A stretch of 18,177 nucleotides of DNA from Actinomycetota bacterium. GTDB taxonomy: Bacteria; Actinomycetota; Actinomycetes; S36-B12. The notes under the pieces were generated by a model. That model saw only the letters and a list, made by a program, of their open reading frames with translations. It had not been told where the DNA came from and did not search any database. Position numbers and translations under genes: made by a program. Shown in pieces: positions 1 through 7,565 of the stretch (its first letter is position 1; every line of letters starts with the position of its first letter). The DNA lies in the NCBI GenBank assembly GCA_009700485.1, contig WLLZ01000029.1, forward strand, positions 1 through 18,177, written 5' to 3'.

Positions 1-3000
1 ACCAGAAGCTTGATCGCAGAAGAAATCCGAAAGGCAAAGATGACGATCTCGCCGCTGCCTGGGGAAGGTGAAACGGACCCGCTCTTTGCCCTCTTCAGGC
101 CCTTCGTGCCAAACCACAACTAGGTCATCACCTTCGGAGTAGCACGGAAAGTATCCATAGACAACAGCCGGCTCAATCATCGCTTCGGTTGGAATGCGAT
201 CAAGCCAGTAGCGAAGCCTTGGTAAACCTTCGCTTTCAGCGAGTTCGGCATAGGACGGACCATCACCACGACTGGCTTTTAGCCCCCACTGGCCGAGAAA
301 AAGCGCACGTTCATCTAGATACGGGGTGTAGTCGGAGAGTGCTACTCCACGCACTACCCGGCTGCCCCAAAACGGCGGGTTGGGAATCGACACGTCTCGG
401 GCGACATCAGAACGCGCCGGCATATCGACCAACTCTGTGGTCTTTGGTTTAATCACCTGTTGAACACGGCGTTCGCGGCGCGCCGGCAATACCGCACCAG
501 CCTCACCGCGTTTTATCGCCATCAGCGCATCCATTAGCCGTAGGCCTTCGAATGCGTCTCGCGCATAACGCACATCGCCCTGATAGATATCGCCTAGATC
601 TTGTTCAACATAAGCCCGAGTTAGGGCCGCGCCACCTAGAAGAACCGGGTAGCGGTTCGAGATACCTCTTGCATTCATCTCTTCAAGGTTTTCACGCATA
701 ATCACGGTGCTCTTAACGAGCAACCCACTCATGCCAATTGCATCGGCCGAATTCTGGTCAGCTGCATCAAGAATGGCTGAGATTGGCTGTTTGATGCCAA
801 TATTCACCACGTTGTATCCGTTATTAGTCAAAATGATGTCAACAAGGTTCTTGCCAATGTCGTGCACGTCGCCCTTAACCGTCGCGAGCACCATTGTGCC
901 TTTACCCGACTCATCAGCTTTGTCCATATGAGGTTCCAGATAGGCAACCGCAGTCTTCATAACTTCCGCACTCTGCAGCACGAATGGCAATTGCATCTCG
1001 CCCGAGGCAAATAAGTCACCGACAGTCTTCATCCCTGAGAGAAGGGTGTCGTTGACGATCTCTAAAGCCGGACGGTCAAGCAGTGCTTCGTCGAGATCGG
1101 TTTCGAGGCCCATTCGCTCACCATCGATAATTCGGCGCTCGAGTCTTTCAAAAAGTGGCAGGGCAGCCAGTTCTTGGGCCCGGGTCTCAGCGCTCGACTT
1201 CGCCTCAACCCCATCGAAGAGTTCCAGGTAACGCTGCAGGGGGTCGTAGCTAACTATGTTGTTTTCGTCGTAACTGCGGCGGTCATAAACCAGATCCAAG
1301 GCCACGGCTCGTTGCTCATCGGGGATGCGACTCATTGGCAAGATCTTTGACGCATGCACAATTGCCGAATCCAGACCCGCTTCAACACACTCATGTAAGA
1401 ACACCGAATTGAGAACCTGTCGTGCGGCCGGGTTCAGGCCAAAGGAGACATTGGAAAGCCCAAGGGTGGTCTGCACTGTTGGATACATGGTCTTCAAGGT
1501 GCGAATTGCGTCAATGGTTTCCATACCGTCGCGACGAGTTTCCTCTTGACCCGTAGCAATCGGAAAGGTGAGAGTGTCGACGAGGATCGACTCAACGCTC
1601 ATACCCCAATTGGTGGTGAGGTCCTTGATAAGCCGGTCCGCTACTCGAACCTTCCATTCAGCAGTTCTCGCCTGACCTTCTTCGTCAATTGTCAATGCCA
1701 CTACCGAGGCGCCATGCTCCTGAACGAGAGGCATGATCTTCCCAAAACGCGAATCTGGTCCATCGCCATCCTCGTAATTGACTGAATTGACAATGGCCCG
1801 CCCACCTAACATCTCGAGGCCCGCCTGAACCACTGAAGCCTCGGTTGAGTCAAGCATAAGTGGCAACGTAGACGCGGTGGCAAAACGGCTAACGAGATTC
1901 TTCATGTCGGCGACGCCGTCACGGCCAACATAGTCAATGCAGACGTCAAGGACGTGAGCCCCGTCGCGGATTTGCGCGCGTGCGATGTCAACGCAGTTAT
2001 CCCAATTCTCTTCCAACATTGCGTCTCGAAATGCCCTTGAGCCATTGGCATTTGTGCGCTCACCGATGGTTAGGTAGGTGGTGTCTTGGCGGAAGGGAAC
2101 CGCTTGATAAAGCGAAGAGGCGCTCGCTTCGAAATGCGGATTGCGTGGTTTGAGTTCACGGCCGCGGACGCGATCTACTACGTGCCGTAGGTGCTCGGGG
2201 GTTGTTCCGCAACAACCACCGACCAAATTAAGCCCGAATTCAGCCGTGAAAGTATCGTGGGCGTCGGCCAATTCACTAGGGGTCAGCGGGTAGTAGGCGC
2301 CACCTGCCGCCAGCACCGGGAGCCCCGCATTTGGCATGCAGGAGAGCCAGATCGGCGAGGTCTTTGACAGGGTGCGTAAGTGCTCGCTCATCTCAGTGGG
2401 CCCGGTGGCACAGTTAAGACCAATCATGTCGATCTTAAGGGGCTCAAGGGCCGTTAATGCTGCACCAATCTCCGTGCCAAGCAGCATGGTTCCGGTGGTC
2501 TCGACTGTCATTTGAGCAATCACGACTATGTCTTTGCCGCTTGCCGCTATTGCTCGCTTGGCACCGATCACCGCGGCCTTTGCTTGCAGCAAGTCCTGGG
2601 CCGTTTCGATCAAAATGGCATCTGCGCCGCCGTCAATCAGGCCAGCGGTTTGGATCTGGTAGTTATCACGCAAGAGCGCGAATGGCGCGTGTCCAAGGGA
2701 CGGAAGTTTGGTACCCGGGCCCACCGAGCCCAGCACCCAGCGTGGACGGTCGGGGGTAGACCAGCCGTCGGCTACTTGGCGCGCAATCTCGGTACCGGCG
2801 CGCGCTAGCTCATAGATTCGATCTGAAATGTCATATTCGCCCAGGTTCGCGTAATTCGCCCCAAAGGTGTTGGTCTCGACGGCGTCAACCCCAACTTCAA
2901 AGTACGCGTCATGGATGCCGGCAACCACTTCAGGGCGGGTCACATTCAAGATCTCGTTGCAGCCCTCATAGCCTTGGAAATCGTCAAGACTTGGGTCGGC

Positions 3001-3078
3001 CGCTTGCAACATGGTGCCCATTGCTCCGTCGGCCACTACGACACGGGTGGCAAGAGCTTCGCGTAGGGATTCGACCAT
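1..3078 (-). CDS. metH: Cobalamin-dependent methionine synthase (3' end beyond window)
   Basis: Transfers a methyl group from 5-methyltetrahydrofolate through cobalamin to homocysteine, making methionine in the cytoplasm. I translated 1026 open codons on the minus strand; the frame runs off the left edge, so roughly the last 100-200 residues are missing. Domains in order: homocysteine-binding domain (about 5-300) with zinc ligands C223 (in NCATGP) and C289/C290 (GGCCGT); pterin-binding domain from about 335 (IGERTN at 338-343); cobalamin cap and Rossmann domain with DVHDIGKN, where H739 is the cobalt-binding histidine; start of the S-adenosylmethionine reactivation domain (FWGSRVVRGV near 900). 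Start chosen at the ATG at 3078; an in-frame ATG lies at 3096, but the best -10 candidate (3088-3093) favours 3078. Only 42 bases separate it from the divergent hydrolase, which leaves no room for a B12 riboswitch. The gene heads the synteny block shared with M. tuberculosis. Confidence 0.96.
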   Translation of the reverse strand, partial: MVESLREALATRVVVADGAMGTMLQAADPSLDDFQGYEGCNEILNVTRPEVVAGIHDAYFEVGVDAVETNTFGANYANLGEYDISDRIYELARAGTEIARQVADGWSTPDRPRWVLGSVGPGTKLPSLGHAPFALLRDNYQIQTAGLIDGGADAILIETAQDLLQAKAAVIGAKRAIAASGKDIVVIAQMTVETTGTMLLGTEIGAALTALEPLKIDMIGLNCATGPTEMSEHLRTLSKTSPIWLSCMPNAGLPVLAAGGAYYPLTPSELADAHDTFTAEFGLNLVGGCCGTTPEHLRHVVDRVRGRELKPRNPHFEASASSLYQAVPFRQDTTYLTIGERTNANGSRAFRDAMLEENWDNCVDIARAQIRDGAHVLDVCIDYVGRDGVADMKNLVSRFATASTLPLMLDSTEASVVQAGLEMLGGRAIVNSVNYEDGDGPDSRFGKIMPLVQEHGASVVALTIDEEGQARTAEWKVRVADRLIKDLTTNWGMSVESILVDTLTFPIATGQEETRRDGMETIDAIRTLKTMYPTVQTTLGLSNVSFGLNPAARQVLNSVFLHECVEAGLDSAIVHASKILPMSRIPDEQRAVALDLVYDRRSYDENNIVSYDPLQRYLELFDGVEAKSSAETRAQELAALPLFERLERRIIDGERMGLETDLDEALLDRPALEIVNDTLLSGMKTVGDLFASGEMQLPFVLQSAEVMKTAVAYLEPHMDKADESGKGTMVLATVKGDVHDIGKNLVDIILTNNGYNVVNIGIKQPISAILDAADQNSADAIGMSGLLVKSTVIMRENLEEMNARGISNRYPVLLGGAALTRAYVEQDLGDIYQGDVRYARDAFEGLRLMDALMAIKRGEAGAVLPARRERRVQQVIKPKTTELVDMPARSDVARDVSIPNPPFWGSRVVRGVALSDYTPYLDERALFLGQWGLKASRGDGPSYAELAESEGLPRLRYWLDRIPTEAMIEPAVVYGYFPCYSEGDDLVVVWHEGPEEGKERVRFTFPRQRRDRHLCLSDFFCDQASG

Positions 3079-3087
3079 GATCGCTGA

Positions 3088-3093
3088 AGTGTA
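3088..3093 (-). promoter_or_regulatory. Putative -10 element of metH
   Basis: On the minus strand TACACT fits TANNNT and is close to TATAAT. Nine bases separate it from the ATG at 3078, so transcription would begin about 3 bases before the start codon. No Shine-Dalgarno sequence is visible. Predicted from sequence only. Confidence 0.45.
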
Positions 3094-3107
3094 CATAAAG
3101 CACCCGA

Positions 3108-3113
3108 TAGCCT
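3108..3113 (+). promoter_or_regulatory. Putative -10 element of the alpha/beta hydrolase gene
   Basis: TAGCCT fits TANNNT and ends 7 bases before the ATG at 3121. No Shine-Dalgarno sequence precedes that ATG, so a leaderless transcript is likely. It lies 14 bases from the opposing metH -10 candidate. Confidence 0.45.
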
Positions 3114-3120
3114 TCACGTC

Positions 3121-4002
3121 ATGTCGGCGCCGGAGCTAAAGATCATCGAGGTTTCTGACGGCGCTGAACTGACCCTTCGGCTTTGGCGAACGTCGAGTGC
3201 AGTGGATATCCCAGTGCTTCTACTTCATGGGCTATCACAACAGGGCCAGTTTTGGTCCCCGGTTGTAAACCGCTTGCGTGCCGGCACCGTTGCCGCACTT
3301 GATCAACGCGGTCATGGTCGCTCTGATGTACCGCTGAATTTAGAGTTCACTATCCCACGTTGTGCCCTAGATGTTGCCGAGATCTGCGCTGCCTTGGGGT
3401 GGAATCAGGTCGTCTTGGCTGGGCATTCATGGGGGGCATGGGTCGCTATCAGTGCGGCAGCAGAGTTCCCAGATTTAGTCAAAGCAATTGCACTTATCGA
3501 CGGTGGGCTTTGGGGTCCAGCGGATTTGGCGGAATCAATAGGGCGGGAGGCAACCTTAGAAAGGCTTCGCCCACCGCGAATGGCGATGACATCGAATGAG
3601 CTGTGGCAAATGTTCGAATCAGGGCCGATGGCCAATTGGTGGTCCGACGAGACTCGCGCTGCACTCGAGCCGACATTTACTCCGGGGGCTGACGGCCTGT
3701 TCGGCAGCACCCTGGGTCTTGAGCGCCACTTGCGCGTTCTTGCCGGGCTACTGGATTACTCAGTTGACCTTGACCTAAGAAGTATCACTCGCCCGATCTG
3801 GGCGGTTCTATGTGAGAATGACGGCTTGGAGCTAGCCGAGCGGGCGCTCGCACGGGCCGACGCTACCCCGAGCATTCGACTCCAACGTTGGCAAGGCGCA
3901 GTCCACGACGTACCCTTGCAATGGCCAGCGATGGTTGCCGGGCTCATAGACACCGTGGTCGAGACCGAGCGCTTGGCCTTCCAGAAGGGTGGATCTCGTT
4001 GA
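3121..4002 (+). CDS. Alpha/beta fold hydrolase
   Basis: A 293-residue cytoplasmic serine hydrolase of unknown substrate. The fold is plain: oxyanion-hole HGL at 36-38, DQRGHGRSD at 61-69, nucleophile elbow GHSWG with S103 as nucleophile, acid D234 (ENDG) and catalytic H262 (GAVHDVP). It has a complete triad, no signal peptide and a cap region around 135-200, so an active esterase, lipase or C-C/C-halogen hydrolase is possible; nothing in the sequence fixes the substrate. Divergent from metH. The stop codon overlaps the TTG start of the downstream PAC2 gene, so the two form an operon and are translationally coupled. Confidence 0.9.
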   Translation: MSAPELKIIEVSDGAELTLRLWRTSSAVDIPVLLLHGLSQQGQFWSPVVNRLRAGTVAALDQRGHGRSDVPLNLEFTIPRCALDVAEICAALGWNQVVLAGHSWGAWVAISAAAEFPDLVKAIALIDGGLWGPADLAESIGREATLERLRPPRMAMTSNELWQMFESGPMANWWSDETRAALEPTFTPGADGLFGSTLGLERHLRVLAGLLDYSVDLDLRSITRPIWAVLCENDGLELAERALARADATPSIRLQRWQGAVHDVPLQWPAMVAGLIDTVVETERLAFQKGGSR

Positions 4003-4850
4003 TCGAGTTCGATGATCTACCCGAGTTGGTCGACCCGGTTCTAGTTGCGGCATTTGAGGGTTGGAATGACGCCGGCGATTCAGCTTCGGGCACTATTAGC
4101 CATCTTTGTGATGTTTGGGACGCGCAGCCGCTGGCGGATTTGGACTCCGAGGAGTACTACGACTATCAAGTCAACCGGCCACATATCTCAACCGATGAAT
4201 CCGGAGTCCGGCAACTTACGTGGCCGAGTACCCGGCTATATGTGGCACGAATCCCGCTAGCACCGCGAGACATCATCTTGGTTCAGGGTATTGAGCCGAA
4301 CATGAAATGGCAGCAATTTGTTCGCGAGATCTTGAGTTTGGCGGCCGAACTAGATGTCAGCATGGTCGTAACTTTGGGGGCCCTCCTTTCCGATACCCCA
4401 CATACCCGACCAGTACCGGTTACAGGCACCTCGACCGATGTCAGCATGGGAGCCGAACTTGGGTTGGAGGCCTCCCATTACGAAGGGCCGACCGGGATTG
4501 TTGGTGTCTTACAGGAAGCGTGCATGCGTTTTGGCATCCCGGCTGTTTCACTTTGGGCCGCGGTTCCGCACTATGTGGCGCAGCCGCCCTGCCCCAAGGC
4601 CACCCTCGCTCTCGTGCGTCGCGTTGAAGATCTCCTTGACATTCCGGTGCCACTTGGTGATTTGGTCGAAGAGTCAAGGGCCTGGGAAATCGGCGTCGAT
4701 GAATTGGCCGCGGAGGACGAAGAAGTCGGCGAATACGTCACGCAGCTTGAAGAAGCTCGCGATACTGCCGACCTACCCGAAGCTAGTGGTGAAGCCATTG
4801 CGCGTGAGTTTGAGAAGTACTTAAGAAGACGCGGGGCCGAAGAGCGCTAA
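3999..4850 (+). CDS. PAC2-family protein (proteasome assembly chaperone-like)
   Basis: A 283-residue member of the PAC2 family, whose eukaryotic relatives help assemble the 20S proteasome. The bacterial members are widespread in actinobacteria, but their role is not settled. The family opening is clear (LIEFDDLPELVDPVLVAAFE, then GWNDAGDSASG), with conserved GxxPN- and TGxL-like segments (GIEPNMKW, VTLGALLSDTPHTRP) and a charged helical C-terminus rich in Glu. The open frame extends upstream to 3888 inside the hydrolase gene, but homology begins at the TTG at 3999. AAGGGTGG lies 6 bases upstream as a Shine-Dalgarno sequence, and the TTG overlaps the hydrolase stop. The 3' end overlaps the convergent pgi gene by 4 bases. 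Corresponds by synteny to Rv2125 of M. tuberculosis (from memory). Confidence 0.88.
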   Translation: MIEFDDLPELVDPVLVAAFEGWNDAGDSASGTISHLCDVWDAQPLADLDSEEYYDYQVNRPHISTDESGVRQLTWPSTRLYVARIPLAPRDIILVQGIEPNMKWQQFVREILSLAAELDVSMVVTLGALLSDTPHTRPVPVTGTSTDVSMGAELGLEASHYEGPTGIVGVLQEACMRFGIPAVSLWAAVPHYVAQPPCPKATLALVRRVEDLLDIPVPLGDLVEESRAWEIGVDELAAEDEEVGEYVTQLEEARDTADLPEASGEAIAREFEKYLRRRGAEER

Positions 4851-6463
4851 CTCGCACCTTGCTCAGATATCACTGCAATCGAATGACGAGTTGCCGCATC
4901 AAGTGTTGCGGCGTCTCCTTGGCCATTTATCACTGACAAAATACCCAACGCCACTTTTTTGCCAAGCTCAACACCCCATTGGTCGAATGAGTTGATACCC
5001 CACAGCGCGCCTTGAACAAAAACACTGTGCTCATACAGGGCGATAAGGGCGCCGAGGGTGAATGGGTCAAGTTGTGACGCGGAGAGCACGGTGGTCGGGC
5101 GATTACCCGGCATTACCTTGTGCGGAGCCAAGGCCGCCTCAGTACCGTCTGAGGTTACCTCCTCAAGGGTTCGCCCACGCGAAAGCACCGCTGCCTGGGC
5201 AAGTGCATTTGCGATGAGAATATTTTGCTGATCACCGAGCGGGTTGTCGCTCTTTGCGATCACAACAACGTCGCAGGCAACCGGGCTTGTACCTTGATGA
5301 ATCAGTTGGTAGAACGAATGCTGACCGTTAGTGCCTGGCTCACCCCAAACGATGGCTCCGGTTTCGTAGGTAACGGGCGAGCCGTCTAAGCGAACGCTCT
5401 TGCCGTTACTTTCCATGGTCAGCTGTTGCAAGTAGGCCGGAAAGCGCGAAAGATATTGCGAGTAGGGCAAGACCGCATTCGTGTTGATATCAAGGAAGTT
5501 GCGATTCCACACGGCGAGCAGGCCCATGAGCACCGGTAGGTTGCTGGCCGGAGGTTCGGTTGCAAAGTGGGTGTCCATAGCGTGGAAACCAGCGAGCATG
5601 GCGGCAAATCCTTTAGGCCCGATAGCGATCATGGTAGACAGTCCAATCGCTGCATCCATGGAATATCGCCCCCCGACCCAGTCCCAAAAGCCAAACATAT
5701 TGGCGCGGTCGATGCCGAATGCATGGACGAGCTCGGAGTTCGTGGACACCGCGACGAAGTGCTTGGCCACCGCCTTCTCACCTAGAGCTGCGACCAGCCA
5801 TGAGCGCGCCGCCTGCCCGTTGGTCATCGTCTCCAAGGTGGAGAAAGTCTTAGATGCAATGACAAATAAGGTGCGCGCTGGGTCAAGGTCGCAGATTGCT
5901 TCGCTCAAATCCGTTGGGTCTACATTCGAAACGAAACGAAACGTCATCTCGCGTTTTGAATAGTTGCGCAGTGCTTCATAGGCCATTGCCGGCCCAAGAT
6001 CGGAACCTCCGATACCGATATTCACTACCGCGTTTATGCGTTTGCCGGTAGCGCCGCGCCAATCACCATTTCGCACCGCTTTAGCAAAGCTCCCCATTCG
6101 ATCAAGAACTTCATGCACCTCTGCTACGACATCGACTCCATCAACCACAAGGGTTGCCTCGCGTGGCAGTCGTAATGCGGTGTGTAGCACTGCGCGGTCT
6201 TCCGTGACGTTGATGTGTTCGCCGGCAAACATCGCAGCACGTCGGGTGAAGACACCTTGCTGATCAGCCAGCGTGATTAGTGAGTCGAGCGCCTCGGGAG
6301 TAATACGTTGGCGTGAGTAGTCAAGGGTTATCCCCGCGGCGCTAACGGTCGAACGAATAGGCCGCTCAGGATCGGCGTCTAGCAGCGAACGAATATCTGG
6401 CACGACCGCGGCGGATGCGGTTAAAGTTGCCCAGGCGGGGCTAGCTGATGGGTTCGCTGTCAT
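4847..6463 (-). CDS. pgi: Glucose-6-phosphate isomerase
   Basis: Interconverts glucose 6-phosphate and fructose 6-phosphate in glycolysis and gluconeogenesis. At 538 residues it is full length for the bacterial form. Visible motifs: phosphate-binding GIGGSDLG (150-157), first signature DWVGGRYS (261-268) containing R266, catalytic base E351 in ESNGK, H382 in GTNGQHSF, and second signature FDQWGVELGKK with K502. These correspond to R272, E357, H388 and K518 of the rabbit enzyme, so it should be active. The ATG at 6463 is preceded by GGAAGG at about 8 bases. Divergent from gnd across 61 bases; tail-to-tail overlap with the PAC2 gene. Confidence 0.97.
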   Translation of the reverse strand: MTANPSASPAWATLTASAAVVPDIRSLLDADPERPIRSTVSAAGITLDYSRQRITPEALDSLITLADQQGVFTRRAAMFAGEHINVTEDRAVLHTALRLPREATLVVDGVDVVAEVHEVLDRMGSFAKAVRNGDWRGATGKRINAVVNIGIGGSDLGPAMAYEALRNYSKREMTFRFVSNVDPTDLSEAICDLDPARTLFVIASKTFSTLETMTNGQAARSWLVAALGEKAVAKHFVAVSTNSELVHAFGIDRANMFGFWDWVGGRYSMDAAIGLSTMIAIGPKGFAAMLAGFHAMDTHFATEPPASNLPVLMGLLAVWNRNFLDINTNAVLPYSQYLSRFPAYLQQLTMESNGKSVRLDGSPVTYETGAIVWGEPGTNGQHSFYQLIHQGTSPVACDVVVIAKSDNPLGDQQNILIANALAQAAVLSRGRTLEEVTSDGTEAALAPHKVMPGNRPTTVLSASQLDPFTLGALIALYEHSVFVQGALWGINSFDQWGVELGKKVALGILSVINGQGDAATLDAATRHSIAVISEQGAS

Positions 6464-6491
6464 GAGTCAAGCCTTCCACTAGCGTTCACCC

Positions 6492-6505
6492 GGGCGAACT
6501 CGCCC
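6492..6505. promoter_or_regulatory. Candidate operator: 14-base palindrome between pgi and gnd
   Basis: GGGCGA-AC-TCGCCC is a perfect 6-2-6 inverted repeat in the middle of the divergent 61-base gap, directly upstream of a TAATTT -10 candidate for gnd. The position suits a dimeric regulator acting on one or both genes. Too short to be a terminator (2-base loop, no T-run). No regulator is identified in the window. Confidence 0.4.
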
Positions 6506-6508
6506 ACC

Positions 6509-6519
6509 TAATTTAGGAG
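6509..6519 (+). promoter_or_regulatory. gnd -10 candidate and Shine-Dalgarno sequence
   Basis: TAATTT (6509-6514) fits TANNNT and AGGAG (6515-6519) follows at once, 5 bases before the ATG at 6525. If TAATTT were the true -10, transcription would start near 6521 and exclude AGGAG from the mRNA, so only one of the two can be functional. The strong ribosome binding site supports the start codon. Confidence 0.4.
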
Positions 6520-6524
6520 TCGCG

Positions 6525-7565
6525 ATGTCAGATAGAGGAACAAACTTGACATTTGGCATGGTCGGCTTAGGCCGTATGGGTAACGGGTTGGTCCAACGAG
6601 CCATGCGGGCCGGCCTCGAGTCGGTGGTTTATGACCACGCACCTGCGGCTGTTTCCGCGCTAGCAGCGCAAGGTGCCACCGGGGCCGACTCCTTAAAAGC
6701 TCTGGTGGCGGCACTTCCGACCCCGCGTGCGGTTTGGGTCATGGTGCCAGCTGGTGCGATAACCGAACAGGTGGTTACTGAATTGACCGGGCTTCTTGAA
6801 CCCGGTGATGCAATCATCGACGGTGGCAACTCGTATTACCGCGACGATATTCGCCGCGGCGCACTTTGCGCATCCAAAGGTATTGACTACCTAGATGTAG
6901 GAACATCCGGTGGCGTTTGGGGCCTTGATCGAGGTTTTTGCCTAATGATCGGTGGGCCGAAGCAAAGCGTCGACCGCCTTATCCCCCTCTGGAACGCCAT
7001 CGCGCCTGGCTTCGAGGCAGCACCCCGGACCCCAGGCATCAGTGGGGAGCCGACCCCGCAGGAGCGCGGCTGGCTGCACTGCGGTCCCGGTGGCGCCGGT
7101 CACTTCGTCAAGATGGTTCATAACGGTATTGAGTACGGGTTGATGGCCGCCTACGCGGAAGGGCTAAATGTACTTAAACACGCAAATGTCGGCTTGGGGC
7201 AACGCGATCAAGATGCCGAAACCGCGCCGTTGAGTGATCCACAGTTCTACCAATACGAGATTGACGTACCGGCGGTCGCTGAACTTTGGCGTCGTGGCAG
7301 CGTTGTTGAGTCTTGGTTACTCGATCTAACGGCCGAGGCCCTGCAGGCCTCCCCTGACCTAACAGAGTTCGGCGGCCGCGTCTCCGATAGCGGAGAAGGC
7401 CGCTGGACGCTTATCGCGGGTATTGAGGAGGGTGTTCCGACACCCGTGTTGGCCGCTTCGGTCTATGAGCGTTTTGAATCACAGGGTTCAGCTCTTTTCG
7501 CGAACAAAATCCTTAGTGCCATGCGCAAAGAATTCGGTGGGCACGACGAGAAAACCTCAAGCTAA
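6525..7565 (+). CDS. gnd: 6-phosphogluconate dehydrogenase, decarboxylating (short form)
   Basis: Oxidatively decarboxylates 6-phosphogluconate to ribulose 5-phosphate. The 346 residues fit the short YqeC/GntZ-like branch rather than the roughly 470-residue NADP enzyme. Rossmann motif GLGRMG (14-19); substrate loop GTSGG (126-130) followed by VWGLDRG; active-site helix GAGHFVKMVHN with K196, H199 and N200; E203 just after. D37 at the end of the second strand (VVYDHAP) resembles the acidic residue that binds the adenosine ribose in NAD-linked enzymes, so NAD+ preference is inferred. Start fixed by AGGAG at 6515-6519. The last 9 bases overlap the convergent mshC gene. The pairing with pgi places two glucose-6-phosphate branch enzymes under one divergent control region. 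Confidence 0.93.
   Translation: MSDRGTNLTFGMVGLGRMGNGLVQRAMRAGLESVVYDHAPAAVSALAAQGATGADSLKALVAALPTPRAVWVMVPAGAITEQVVTELTGLLEPGDAIIDGGNSYYRDDIRRGALCASKGIDYLDVGTSGGVWGLDRGFCLMIGGPKQSVDRLIPLWNAIAPGFEAAPRTPGISGEPTPQERGWLHCGPGGAGHFVKMVHNGIEYGLMAAYAEGLNVLKHANVGLGQRDQDAETAPLSDPQFYQYEIDVPAVAELWRRGSVVESWLLDLTAEALQASPDLTEFGGRVSDSGEGRWTLIAGIEEGVPTPVLAASVYERFESQGSALFANKILSAMRKEFGGHDEKTSS

Noticed and set aside
189..2808. Several plus-strand open frames of 60-100 codons across 189-2808
   Set aside because: All lie antisense to the metH frame, which I translated without interruption; their products resemble no known protein.
3888..3998. PAC2 frame beginning at 3888
   Set aside because: This part is a shadow of the hydrolase gene; PAC2 similarity begins at the TTG at 3999.
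5481..5963. A 160-codon plus-strand frame inside pgi
   Set aside because: Antisense to catalytic regions of pgi, with no ribosome binding site and no recognisable fold.
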